DNA of 64,000 nucleotides from Rheum nobile. Taxonomy: Eukaryota > Streptophyta > Magnoliopsida > Caryophyllales > Polygonaceae. Made by a program: the position numbers and the translations under genes. Within the stretch, counting starts at the first letter, position 1; each line of letters opens with the position of its first letter. The notes beneath the pieces were generated by a model. It was not told where the DNA came from. It did not search any database and worked only from the letters and a program-made list of their open reading frames with translations. Shown piece by piece: positions 47,461 through 58,818 of the stretch. Where the stretch lies: the NCBI GenBank assembly GCA_027886185.1, contig WOAB01000563.1, forward strand, positions 1 to 64,000. The letters are read 5' to 3'.

Positions 47461-48179
47461 TCAACATTGGCCCTTATCATGGCACCATGAACTTTTCACC
47501 CTGCTCGGCCCTGGAGCACACGGCTCATCCCTTGGTCCTGGTTCCCTCAGCCTTACCCTAGGCGCGGGAACACTCTGACCAATCTCATTAGATCCCAGTG
47601 GATAGCAAAACTCCTCCAGAAATCCTGGTTGGAAGTCTGCCCTATTCACCCCATACAAAGGATCGTGTAGCAATCTTGCTTGGCAGATGTACTCCTGGAG
47701 TTCGCGGACGTCCCCAATCATTCAGGTGAGACCGACCTCAGTCTCGAAGGTCCTCTCCTCCATGTCGTTTAGGGCGTTCGACCACTCCTCCAGTCCACCA
47801 GCAAGTGTTCTAGGCCATTGGACTCGTAGCCCTGACCCTCGTGGTTCTCCTCCTCCGGATCTTCTTCAGGATTCTCTTCCTCGGGATCTGACTCGATCAT
47901 GAAGTCATCATCGTAGTACCCTCTTGCGTACCTTGACAACTCCTCTTCATCCTCAGTGTCCTCCCTTGGCTCCTCTTCGGACTCTGCCACAGGAACCTCG
48001 GTTTTATCAGACACTAGTACTACCGACTCAGGGAGTATGGTCTTCACCTCCTCGGGTGGACTACTAGATTCTCTGACCTTAAAGCATCGTAGGGGAACCG
48101 GGAATTCTAGCCTTACTGGAGATGGCGGAGCCACCTCGGCTTCTTCCGAGTTTCTCTGAAGAGAACAGAATGCACCCAT
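47461..48179 (-). pseudogene. Accessory ORF remnant, copy 2
   Basis: Frames 47769-48179 and 47461-47721 repeat those of copy 1 with a few changes (for example FKVRESSSPP) and a shortened C-terminus after APGPSRVKS, caused by the local deletion. The acidic tract and the block LEHLLVDW are kept. Same unknown role as copy 1. Confidence 0.6.
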
Positions 48180-48399
48180 AATCTACGGGTGACGAGAAGA
48201 GAGTTAGTCTTTCTAAATATAGAAGTTCGCTTCCATATCACACTAAAGAAAAGGCACGACTAGATCGGCAAAATAAAAAATTTACTTGGAAATTCAGAGC
48301 CTTCGAAAACATTTCTCAGTTTCAAACGAGTAAACGGTTTATAAAAAAATTCGTTCCAAGAAAATGTTTTAAAATCCACCCGTTTTTAAAAAAAAAATC

Positions 48400-48412
48400 G
48401 GCTCTGATACCA
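48400..48412 (-). other. Primer binding site, internal domain 2
   Basis: Minus strand TGGTATCAGAGCC beside LTR C; the functional PBS position of the original element, since LTR C is its 5' LTR. Confidence 0.9.
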
Positions 48413-48416
48413 AATC

Positions 48417-50436
48417 TGTAACACCCCCAAATCTTAACCCATTTGGAAAGGTATTACCGCCAATGACCTCGGTTTTCCTCACCGAAGCCACCCCAGGCTT
48501 TACCGTTTAAATAATAATCATGAAACAATTATGATACAACATTATCATAACTTTCATTTAAAACATAAGTCTCGAAATTACATCCCAATTCCGAATACGA
48601 CTAAATACAGAGTATACAAATTACAGCGTTTAAAAACTGAAATGAGTCTTATGGAAAATATCCAAGAGAAGACTCCAAAAGAGTGAGTCTTATCGGAAAC
48701 ATGACAAATGTCTGGAACATTATAGTTTTACATATAAGCGTTTAAAAACTGACTAAGATGTTTCGGTTCACGACCAACCTCACCGCATAATGCGAATCCA
48801 GATTGGAAAGAGAAAGTACTCTGATCAAAGTCAAGACGAGTTTTCCTAGCTGTACTATTGCCTAGCTGCACTACTCGCCAAAGGTATATTAATCATGTGC
48901 GCTCGGGCACTTATCTTATTTAATTCCAAAACGATCATTCACATTTCAAGCTTTTAGAATCTCATCCTCGCATGATATTGAGATAGAGAGTTGGGACTAA
49001 ATCCCAGAGTGGCACCAGTTATTGTGCACCTTCCCTATACACGGACAGGGACTGGTCATGACCAAAGAGAAGTGTTGGGGCCTGGACATCCCATCCACTT
49101 GATTATAAAAAAATGACTAGTACTCACAAGGAGATACCGAGTAGCGTTCCTATGAATACTCGTTCTAACTAAACAGTTCAGAACAATCATATAATCATAT
49201 CAAAGCCATTAAGGCCATCATCATAGATATATTTCAATCTAGATATATATATATATATAATAACATTGTTCTAGCAGATATACAACCTATTATAATATCC
49301 ATTTTAATTTCCAAAACAGTTTCACAAAGCTGTTCCCAGACAAGAACAATAATCAATCCAAATTAATTAACAATTAAACAATTGATAATTAATGGAAATA
49401 TGGAATGATGAGCAAGAGCGAACCGCCACTTGCCTGGAGTAGATTCGGCGATGAATCTAGACGAGACGACTACTGATGATATCCTTTCCGAGGATATGGT
49501 CTAAGCTTCAGATAGCTCTAACAGATTACGGTTCCACACGCGATCCAGCAATTACCGTTACGACTGACAAATTAATTAATATCAATTAATTTGTCTGGAC
49601 GAACTCAAGGAATTAAGTTTAATAATTTTTTATGATTATAATTCATAAAAATATTTATTAAATTTTCCTAAAGAAAAATACGGATGAAAGGGAATCGAAA
49701 TTATACCGCTCGAATAATTTTGGGTTAAATCTGGACGGAAAGCTAATTAGGCTTTCGGTCCAACACAACAGTAGCTAATTAAGTGGGCCCTCCACTACTA
49801 TTCCATCTTCTTCTTCCTTCGTATTAACAACAGCACGCAGCTTCAACAACGGGAAGCGGCTCCGACTTCGGGTGGCTTCCCTTCCGTGAAGAGCGTCTCG
49901 CTGCCGGGAGAGTGGTGGCCACCATCAGCTCGGCTCACGCAGCCACTCCTCGAACAGCAGCTGGAGCAACAACAAACAACGGCAGTAGTAGCTCGGCGGA
50001 GAACTTCGGCGAAGCTCGGCGGGAAGAGGTATGGCAGAGCAAGAACGGGAGGGATTCGGTGCTCTCCAGATTGGCTTCTTAAATAGCCCAAGGAGATCAC
50101 TCTCCACTTGCCCAATGAGTAGGCATGCTCCGACCACCATTTTGACGGGTGTCCCGACAAGGAAACACACGTGGCATTCTAAAATTGAATCTGGCGTGCA
50201 ACCTTTTTGGAAAGGTTTTGGTATGGGTTTTAAACCCCGGAAATTATATGTTTGTATCCAAACAAATATTCTAAGTCCCGAAAATACATCGAATATATTT
50301 TATACCACTCAAGAAATAATTTCGGAGATCATGGATGTTACGGAAAATCCGAACTCCACTGAAAGCAAAATAATTATTGAACGAAGGTTGGGAAAAATTA
50401 CCCAAATACCCTTACTAAAATTTAAGGGGTATTACA
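48417..50436 (-). repeat. LTR C (5'-most, 2,020 bp)
   Basis: Ends ...GGGGTATTACA and is followed by the TSD CGGTT. Carries the same 380-bp deletion as LTR B and lacks a short block present in A and B (near 49,945). TATA-like CTATTTAAG (minus) is at 50,078-50,086. Confidence 0.9.
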
Positions 50437-50441
50437 CGGTT
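50437..50441. repeat. Target-site duplication CGGTT, right copy
   Basis: Matches 39,956-39,960 and closes the three-LTR insertion; beyond it the old LTR resumes. Confidence 0.9.
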
Positions 50442-52349
50442 GGTCTTCAGGCGTTGGGGGTTGAGTGCTCTGATCTAGCCTTATAAATAGGGGCGGGATG
50501 TGGCTTCTCCTCCATCTTCATACCCATCTACCTACATCTCTCCCGGAAAAGCTCGTTTTTGGTCGCCGGAGTTGTCGTCGGAGGTCGTTCGTCGCCTTTA
50601 TGAAGTCCTAGAGGGGTGCTGGTGGTGCGCAACCGTCCTAGGAGCAAGATCCGAGCCTCGTCGGAGTTGGTATGGCTCCGTTGTGTTCTTTTAGCTCGTG
50701 TCGGGATGGAGTCCCGCGACCGCGGCTCCATCCACCGCGACCACGGCCGGGCTGAGACCCGCGGCCTCGGCTGGGTGCGAAACCGCAATCGCAAATATAA
50801 AACCGCGGGTGCGGTTTTGCCCAGCAAGTCCGCGATTGCGGCTATGCCATTCGCGACCGCGGCACTGGCCTTTTTCCTTCGTTTCGCTTCGTATTTTCGT
50901 ATCGTATCTAACTTAGGGTTTTGTCGTAAAACTCATCGTCGTCATAGGGAACCGTACTCAAGTGCAAGTTTCCAGATCTCGGAACCCGATCTCTTCGTTC
51001 ATCTAGTTTAAGGCAAGTGGCGGTTCGCTCTTGCTCATTATTCCATGCTTCCCCTTGATTATTAATTAATTAATTGTTAATTAAGATGGAATAAAATTAT
51101 GGTTTTAAGTTTGGGAACAGATTTGATAAAACGATGTGTTAAAATGTGAAATTATAATAGGTTGTATATATTGCTAGAAACAACGCTATTATATCTATAT
51201 GATATTACTGTGAAGGATTTTTGGTGTGGATTTATATGTGAACTTACATGCTAGTTTAGCACGAGTATTCGTAGCAACGATATGTACCTTACGAGGTCTA
51301 GTCGTTTCTTTATAACTTGGTGTTAGAAAGATAAAGGCCCTAACACTTTCTGGTCATGACCTACCCCTATCCGAATATAGGTGGTGGTGCACTCAACTGG
51401 TGCCAAAATTCGTGATTCGTCCTATGTTATATATCTCCTTGCGAGATTGTTGTGGATTAAAAGCTTCAACGTAATTGTGCGTTTTTGAAATTAAATAAGA
51501 TAAGTGCCGTTTTGCACATAATTAATATACCCTCGGGAGAGGAGTACAACGTGGAAACCGTCCGAACTCTTGTTAGAGTAAGTCCTCTTTCCAATCTGGA
51601 TTCACATTGCGCGGTGAGGTTGGCCGTGGACCCAAATAATCAAGGTCGTTTTTAAACTTGTGTGTAAACTTAACGTTCCCAAACAATTTGTCATACGTTT
51701 CCAATAAGACTCAATTCCGTTGGAGTCTTCTTTTCAGTGCATATCATTTTCTATCATTCCGTGAAAGTTCCGGGTTATGTATCGTTCCTTCGGTTATTAT
51801 TCGAGGGACAATGATAGTAAACGGTTACGATCACTAGAACCATTCTGTTTTCACCCTTGCATAGTCTTTCATTAGACTAACCAACCGGGTTTTATTCCTT
51901 GCATGGTTGGCTGGTGTCATCTGCCATATACGGCACATCAGTGGTTAGTCCCCGACGATTTGAAAGAAACCAATCGAAGAGAAGGCTTGCAGTTGTAGGT
52001 TGCGTTTTAAGAAATAATATTTCCAAGGCGTGTATGTTTAATTTGAAATAGATGTAACACATAGTCATGTAATTAGGACTATTTTAAAAGAGTCTTCCGC
52101 TGTAATTTAAAAGTCTTCCGATGTCATTATACTTTGTTGTAAAATCGTCCTTCTCATTTTATGAGATGAATTTCAATAAAAGGTTGAGTTATTCATTTAA
52201 AACGTCTTCCGCTGGTTATTCTTTCATTATTTAATAATTATGTATTTCTTTAAGTTTAATTGTTCCAATGAAAGTCTGGGGTGAATTTGGACATTAACGT
52301 CTGAGGTCACTGGCGTGTGGCACTACCGACATAAGTCGGGGGTGTTACA
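50442..52349 (+). repeat. 3' LTR of the old plus-strand element, right part
   Basis: The plus strand contains GGCAAGTGGCGGTTCGCTC (51,012-51,030), whose reverse complement occurs in every minus-strand LTR here, and ends GGGGGTGTTACA at 52,349. It has a good TATA box at 50,482-50,490. CpG-rich palindromic motifs fill 50,700-50,865. Frames such as 50,616-51,011 lie in this region and are not supported as genes. Confidence 0.85.
50482..50490 (+). promoter_or_regulatory. TATA box of the old plus-strand LTR
   Basis: TATAAATAG followed by GGGCGGG. The promoter of the LTR, placed 40 bases after the insertion point of the three-LTR element, which therefore split U3 from the core promoter. Confidence 0.7.
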
Positions 52350-52376
52350 ATAAGCACACAACGGACGTAACATTGC

Positions 52377-52407
52377 CCCGTGCTACGCACGGGTCTCCGA
52401 TTTCTAG
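52377..52407 (+). mobile_element. Helitron-type 3' terminus
   Basis: A hairpin CCCGTGC-TAC-GCACGGG (52,377-52,393), ten bases of spacer, then CTAG (52,404-52,407) followed by T. A short GC-rich hairpin about ten bases before CTRR is the hallmark of a Helitron 3' end. Only about 58 bases separate it from the old LTR, so the body of the Helitron was probably displaced or lost by that insertion. The 5' end (TC) is not identified. Confidence 0.55.
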
Positions 52408-53940
52408 TACTACATAAAATGTTAGCTTTTTTCTCCTAATAAATGCTTCAACTTTTACAAAATTACCTCTTTTTGCACCCAAAATAACAAAATTAATGTA
52501 TTTTCATTATTATTGTTATCACAATAATAATTTGTGTATCTATCCTAAATGTGAAGTAATATTGTTTGTTTGTAAATGTTTATATTCAATAGAAAAAAGG
52601 CCAATTTCATATGATAAATGGATATATTATTATTATTATTTAAGTTTTTGTTATGAAATAAACTATTGTCAAATGATAAAATTTGGTATTCTAAATTTAT
52701 AACATAAAAAGTTCAACTCTTAATTCCTTATATTGGACAACAAAATATAATTACTCCATATTTAAAGTACATAACATAAATACTTTAGCAAAAGTATTAG
52801 AAAACAATCAAAGATAAACCAATTTTTAATAAACAAAATTATAATACTCTATTCAAGATTAGTCAATTACAAACTAAATTAACTATTTACAAATCATTAA
52901 AATAATAGACCATTAATCTTAGAAAAAATAAACAAACGACCTCTTATAAAACAAAAAAAAACAAATACACATTAATGCAAACTTATTATTTATATATTAG
53001 GTCACCAAGTTTCTTTTTATAACTAGTTTAATTTAGTGTCTTACAGGGATAATTTAATTTTTGTATTCTACATAGCTTTGAGATATAATTTACATAACTA
53101 ATTATTATTCAAACGAGAAAGAAGATTAAAATAAAATATTAGCTATATAAAGTAAGAAAGATATTCAAACATGTATTTGTAAGTGGATATGATTATAAAA
53201 AATCAACTAAAAAGTTAATAAATATGTGTTACAAAAAATATATAAATCTCTAATACATTTTCCCCTTAAAGATGAGTATTACGAGTCGTCGTGGTCCAAG
53301 TTGAGAGAAATGTGTGACTTTAAATTATCGTGACTTTTGAATGATTAATTCTCATATTCATAAATTTTGTCCAAATTTATGGCATTTTCAAACTTCAACT
53401 CTAATGAAAATTAAAAATTTATTACGATTATGTTCTTATTTACAACCACATTAAGAAACTTAGAAATAAAATAATTGCTTTGAAGGTTGTAAATTTGTTT
53501 TTAGATATGATAAATGATTTATATTAGTTTTTCTTCTTCTTTAATTTAGAATTTATTTAGATTTCTAAATCAAATTATAGATATATTATTTTAGAAAGGC
53601 CAAAAAGTATATTGAAAATATTTTCATAATATTCATGTTATTGAATTTGGAAAGAAAAAATATATAAATTTGATCTTAAAAATAATATAAAATAATGTTG
53701 AAAATTAAGGTGGTAAATGGTAATACGTGATAAAAATACATGACTTATTCTAAAGGTGACACATGATCTTAAATAATTTTCAATTTAACAATATATTGTA
53801 AATTCTTAATTAGTATTTATTTTTCTTTCATACATAATATATTTTGATTGTTACATTGATAGAAGGTACCACTTAAGTTTGAAAGAATTGACTTAACTTG
53901 GTTACTATTGGGTTAAGAAGTGTGATTTTGATAATTTTTT
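52408..53940. other. AT-rich intergenic DNA
   Basis: About 1.5 kb of AT-rich sequence with only short frames and no motif, repeat unit or gene I can recognise. Confidence 0.7.
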
Positions 53941-54008
53941 TATACAGGCAAATATAAGATATTCTTACATCATAGAAGGAATACATAAACCATCACAACG
54001 GATGATTT

Positions 54009-54459
54009 TTACAAATGTTCTACAAGCTGAGTAAACGGTAGAGCTCGAACGTAAGATATGTAGTCGGGACCGAAATAGCTACTCATGGACAAGATTAGGC
54101 TAAAGTTAATCCATAATTGTACTGCACATGAGAACCGGGGAAATGTGTGAAGTAGCCAGAAAATCAGCGACTCTATTGGTCTCCATGTAGCAATGATGTA
54201 CCTGAAAGTTATGTAAACCACGTAAAAGCGATCTAATTTCCAGAATTATAGGAGAAATTTCTCAAGGAATTTTCCAAATTCCATGGATGGAATTAATAAC
54301 AGAAAGGTTGTCTCCTTCAAGGACTACCTGCCAAAAATTGAGCGAAATAGTCCTACGAAGGCAATCAAGAGCGGCCAAAGCCTCAACTTTAAGAGGGGAG
54401 GAGCAGAGAATATGCCTACGGTCTAAAAAGACCACCTCACCAGAGTTGTTACGAAACAC
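54009..54459 (-). pseudogene. LINE RNase H domain
   Basis: The frame at 54262-54459 reads FRNNSGEVVFLDRR, SPLKVEALAALDCLRR and VVLEGDNLSVINSI, the RNase H fold (RVT_3) found at the C-terminus of plant LINE ORF2; the Glu and Asp of the active site are in EALAAL and EGDNLS. A further piece in another frame follows (NRVADFLA) to about 54,150, so at least one frameshift is present. RNase H removes the RNA strand after reverse transcription. Confidence 0.75.
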
Positions 54460-54516
54460 GGATTCAATGTGAGTAGAACCGTTCTATTTGACAAAAGCAT
54501 CAAAATTTACCTTTAT

Positions 54517-54899
54517 TCAGTTAGTTGGTGGTTTCTGCCATCGATAAAATATTCTTGAATGCCTCTTTTTTTGGGTAGGAGAATGCTGATGTGAAAGAGA
54601 CATGGTCCATTCTTTATAAGAAATATAGGTTTTGTTAACAATATTCTGAATTTGAATATGATCTTTCCTAAAAATTATAGAATTCTGATGTTTCCAAATG
54701 TTCCACCAGAGAAAAAGGACGGGAACAATATCTCTATTTTGCGAGTGAAAAAATTCCATATTAGACTAGAAATCGTCTTGGAAATGAAAATTATAAGTAT
54801 GTCCAATGAGGTTTTGAAGTAATTGTAAGGAGTATAAAGTAAAAGAACAACCAAAAAATAAATGATTTGAATCCTCTGTAGGATGATCACAAAGGACAC
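54517..54899 (-). pseudogene. LINE ORF2 region before RNase H
   Basis: VPVLFLWWNIWKHQNSIIF (54,517-54,759) is the Trp-rich block that precedes RNase H in plant LINE ORF2; the overlapping frame to 54,899 (SRFSFTR-type reading, with SYNYFKTSLDI) shows that a frame change occurs here. No catalytic residues. Confidence 0.65.
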
Positions 54900-55188
54900 A
54901 GGGCGAGGGAACCCTAGAGAAGTGCCTATTCAAGCGCTCTGTTGTTGGTAAGGAGTCAGAGAAAGATTTCCAAAGATTTTTTTTTCATTTTTGGAGGAAT
55001 TTGTTCTTTCCAAAACCAAGTCGGGAAACTCTTTGTTTCACAATTCTGTCGAGTTAAAAAACGAGCGCTTTTAACAGAAAAAGTCTCATCAGTTAAAGGT
55101 TGCCAAATAAGTTTGTCTGGAATATCAGAGGTGTGTATATATATATATATATGTTTAAAATTTTAGAGACTAGTTGTGACAGAAGAAC

Positions 55189-55515
55189 CTATTGAAGAGC
55201 TCCTAAATCCAATTTCTTATCGAGGGTTATAAACTGGCAGACTTTAGTATGACGGTCATGGTTTCCTGCAAACTGTGTAAGGATACAATCTGGGATCCAA
55301 TGGTCTTTCCAAAAGTTAATATGAGAACCATCACCAATTTGCCATAGCAGTCCTTTTTGAAAAATTTGTCGGAGTTGTAGAAGTTTGGAGAATTGCCAAG
55401 AATCAGCAGGTTTCTTTTTATAAGAAAAAATATTTGAATTGCGTAAATACTTTTTTGAGATAATACGAACCCAAAAGCAATCAGGATCCGAAATTAATTT
55501 CCAGAGCAGTTTCAT
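55189..55515 (-). pseudogene. LINE ORF2 region after the RT domain
   Basis: MKLLWKLISDPDCFWVRIIS, KYLRNSNIFSYKK, KGLLWQIGDGSHINFWKD and WIPDCILTQ: the well-conserved stretch that follows RT in plant L1-type ORF2. Upstream in the same direction lies GGLDLDHAYNINIAKR. It helps place the tandem array unit: the unit stops just before the residues WDNIC that lead into this region. Confidence 0.8.
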
Positions 55516-56045
55516 TCGCTTAGCAATGTTTATATTATAAGCATGGTCAAGATCAAGGCCTCCTGTACATTTAGGTTGACAAATGTTGTCCCAACTAATA
55601 AGGGAATGATAATTTGCGGTTGAATGATTCCAGAAGAAATTCTTATTAATTTTGTCAATTTAAAGACAAACGCCTTTTGGTAAAAGAAAACTTTGCATTA
55701 ATTAATTTGTTTTGGACAAAAGATTAGACTGGATGAGAAGAGTTCTATCAGCTTGAGACAAGGTATTTGCTTTCCATTTACCTAATTGTTTTTTAAGCTT
55801 AAGAATAGCCTCATAAAACATCTGATTTTTTAACTCTCCCCCTGATAATAGGAATTCATAAATATTGTTCCATAGAACGTGTAACCTGAAAGTTAAGAAT
55901 ACTAGCTAGTGAATTAGCTTGATGTCGATTAATATTACTGGAAGTTTGAAAGGTGCTTTTATGATAATTGATAGAGAGGCCTGATTTTAGTGAGAAGTCG
56001 TCAAGAATGGACTTAATGAAAAACATATTTTCCTGGCTTGCGTAT

Positions 56046-56672
56046 TGTTTTGGGGCGAAAAAGATCGAACCGACCTGAATCGCTTAAGGAGAGCAACTAG
56101 ACAACAATTAGATTGATAATATCTAGATAATCCAAACCAACTAGAAATTAGAACGTAATGAGTCAGAAATAACGCGAAGACTAGCTTATCTCCTTCGAGT
56201 AGGAGGTCGGTCGAACCAAAGGTGAAGGTTGCCGGTCGTTTGAATACTAGAACACCGATTTCGAACTGATGAACTTAGATGAGTATAGAGATGAGAGTAT
56301 CGTTGTTTTTATTATGTCTGAGAGTACTTGTGTGTCTTACAATGATTTCTAAAACCCTTTATATACATTTAATCTTTGGAAATATCCAGCCATTTCCTCG
56401 TCTGTGATCTTCGCCTGTCAGCTTTAATTGTCCGATTTGCCATAATCTTATGGCATTTATGTCTTGATCTCGCAGACTTGTAGCCGTTGTATGGGATCTG
56501 GATTTTTCTTAACGCTTCCGATCGTGGCGTCTTCGTGACCTTGGCTTTTATCGTCTGATTTTGGTTGTTTCGTCGTCTGGTCGCTTCCCTGGTTGGTCGC
56601 TTCAAAGGAAAAGAAACGGCTTCGCTTACTGGGCCGCCTCTTCCGAAGGTCCACTAAGATCATGGCCCAACA
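56046..56672 (-). repeat. 3' LTR of the Tat-like element (about 627 bp)
   Basis: Runs from TGTTTTGGGG (plus strand) to GGCCCAACA, with inverted ends TGTT/AACA, next to a minus-strand CCTTGGGGAAAT polypurine tract. The TATA box TATATAAAG (minus) lies at about 56,357-56,365. Only one LTR is present in the window, so the borders rest on end motifs and on the break in the LINE. Confidence 0.65.
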
Positions 56673-56841
56673 ATTTCCCCAAGGAATCGAGCTGGGCCGG
56701 AGATGGCAGTTGAGGGACGGTTGGATTCCTTCTCTTTCTGGACGTGATCTTTTTCTTATAGATTTGTTGCAGCGGATTGATGACGTGTCGCTTCTTTATT
56801 GGTTGCCAGACTTGACTGTAGTTTTAAACAGTTTCCCATAA

Positions 56842-58818
56842 ATGGCCATCACTTCCCTTTCTTTTCATCATCATCTCCTTTGGCTTCTCGAAAGGTTTTC
56901 TGATCCGAAGGTAAAGATCTTTTTCTCTATTTTTTTCTTTGTGCTCGTACTATGTTGTTTCCGAGGTCGAAGAAGTCTAGGGCCTCGTCTTCTGGAATTG
57001 TTGGGAAGAGTAGCGATATCTCCCCCTCAAATCTTCTCAGTTTAGAGGATTCTCTGGCCGGAACCCTAACCCAATCGGAGTTGGATACGATTTTGGAAGT
57101 GGGTCAATTCCCCTCTGAGATGGTGGCTCGTCTCCCTCTGTCCCAGGAGCGGGCCGACTGGTGTCGCTACGGGTGGATTTGCTTCTTCGAATACCCCTTC
57201 AGGATAGGTCATTCTTTCCCGTTCTCGAATCTGGTGAGAAATTTCATGTCCATTCTCAACCTTGCTCCGTGTCAAGTGATGCCGCATGCATGGCATCTTC
57301 TTAGGGTAGTCGATCTTTTGGTGTCTAGTGTTGAAATTGATTTTGATTTTGACGCTCTCTGGTATTCATACTACTTGAGTAGTCGGGGTTCTTCTCATTT
57401 TCAACTGCGTCTTAGACCGGATAGGCAGCCGATTGGTTTAAACCTTAATGTCAATGATCGTGGATGGAGGTTGCGTTTCTTCTTTGTTGAAAGAAAATCT
57501 CTTGAGGAGGGATTCGACTGCTCTTTCTTGCGTGATGTTTGGAGGACGACAGGTATCGTGTTAGTCTCTGTTTTTGTATGTTTGACGTCTTTGTTAACCG
57601 ACGCTTACGTGTTTTCTTTTTCAGTGCCCAGTTCGGAGGAGAAGACGGATTCTGATTTCGCCGTCGTCACCGAAGTTTTGCTTGCTTTTTCTAAGGCCGA
57701 CCGATCGTTCAAGAACGTGAACCACTTAGCCCTTCCTCCGGATATGGCGACTCCGTCTACTTCCGTTACCAAAGGCACATGTTCGTTCCTTAAGGTATGC
57801 ATGTGGATGGTCTTCATAGTGACCATATGGTTATTCATTTGTACTTGCCTGGCAGTATCTCGAGGGGCGAGGTCGAGTGCTCGCTTGTCTGGGAAGAGTC
57901 TTTTGGATCAAAAGTTGGCGATGAAAGCATCTTCGTCGGCTAAGTTGGACGCCAAGGCTCTTTCGTCGGCTAAGATCGTTGCTTTGGACTCGCCATCGTC
58001 TAAAGCCTCAGGGGCGAAGAGGAAGGCGATGGACGTTCCAGAGCTTTCAGTAGGCATGGTGAAGAAAAGAGATCTGGGGGACCTGCTTCATACTCTAGAT
58101 TATGAGGCTAGGAAGGAGATTGGAGACTTGCATCCTATTGATTGCATCGATGAGGCTGGGGCGGCCGCTTGGCGAGTAAGTAAAATAGAGAATTTTGTTT
58201 TGAAGTGTTTCTCATGATGTACATGTGTTCAATATTTTTTCATGCGTTTTGTTGTTTTCACAGGCTCTTCAGTATTCACTTGTCCCATTTTCTACTGTGC
58301 AAGAGTTGAGCGATGGTGCTGAAAAGCGGATAGCCGAAGTCGAGAGCCGGTTAGAGGTGGCTAATGTACGTGTCAAGGCAGCCGAGAGCAAGCGGGCGTC
58401 GGCCGAGAAGAAGCTGGTGGAGACCGAGAAGAATTTGGTCGAGTTGCAAGCCCGTTTTAAGGAGCTGGAGCATAGTTTTGATGATACTCGTTTGAAGGAT
58501 GCTCAGGTCTCTACTGACGTTGGGATGTATTTCTACCTCAAGTCCCGTATTGAGATGATGGAGGAGTATTCCTTGGGGGGTCATTCGTCTTGGAACCTCG
58601 AGGACGCAAGGGCAAATATGGTGCTTTTGTACCCTGGTGGCAACCCTGGTAACGAGTTGTTCAAGTTGATGGGACTTGGTGAGGACGAGCATGGAGAGGA
58701 GGCTGTTCCTATGGCGATCGAGGAAGATGTCGGGGAAGTATTGAAGGAGCACCCTGAGGCGACCGAGGGTCAGAATGTTGCTCATGTAGAAGTTGGTGAA
58801 AGGTCAGGCGAGTCTTGA
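56842..58818 (+). pseudogene. Antisense accessory gene of the Tat-like element (Transposase_28-like)
   Basis: Reads plus strand, opposite to the host element. The first part (LTQSELDTILEVGQFP, EYPFRIGHSFPFSNLVRNF, MSILNLAPCQVMPHAWH) resembles the plant domain named Transposase_28, often annotated as putative gypsy type transposon; the last part is a coiled coil (about 58,290-58,500: KRIAEVESRLEVA, KLVETEKNLVELQARF) with an acidic end. Likely introns are 57,553-57,624 (72 nt) and 58,176-58,263 (88 nt; the reading frame joins as WR-ALQYSL). A possible third at 57,795-57,855 would break the frame, so the model is unsure there. The start may be 56,842 or 56,952. Biochemical role unknown; it may still be expressed. 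Confidence 0.6.

Larger units (their letters stand above)
46450..48416 (-). mobile_element. Internal domain 2 of the non-autonomous element
   Basis: Nearly identical to internal domain 1 but with a deletion of about 70 bp in the accessory ORF near 47,490 (between CACCATGAA and CTTTTCACCC). A PBS lies at its right end. Non-coding from 46,460 to 47,460. Confidence 0.88.
39961..50436 (-). mobile_element. Non-autonomous Ty3/gypsy element, arranged LTR-int-LTR-int-LTR
   Basis: Three LTRs (39,961-42,379; 44,418-46,449; 48,417-50,436) alternate with two internal domains of about 2 kb, all minus strand, inside one TSD pair (CGGTT). LTR ends, iMet PBS, polypurine tract and accessory ORF resemble the Tekay-like element, but gag, protease, RT and integrase are absent. 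It would depend on proteins of a relative. A single TSD pair around three LTRs indicates one insertion followed by unequal recombination between its LTRs. Confidence 0.9.
53941..56045 (-). mobile_element. Second LINE fragment, cut by the Tat-like insertion
   Basis: The minus strand reads, from 56,045 down, ASQENMFFIKSILDDF, INYHKSTFQTS, KKQLGKWKANTLSQADRT, SLISWDNICQPKCTGG, then the C-terminal region and RNase H. It begins abruptly a few codons after where FADD would be, exactly at the end of the Tat-like LTR (56,046), so its front was separated by that insertion and not lost by 5' truncation. The 3' end is probably near 53,940, where the plus strand has a T run. It shows the normal sequence after FFWN, which is missing from the tandem array. 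Confidence 0.8.

Noticed and set aside
53941..56045. 5' truncation of the second LINE by incomplete reverse transcription
   Set aside because: Its break coincides exactly with the TG end of a Tat-like LTR, so interruption by that insertion is the simpler reading.
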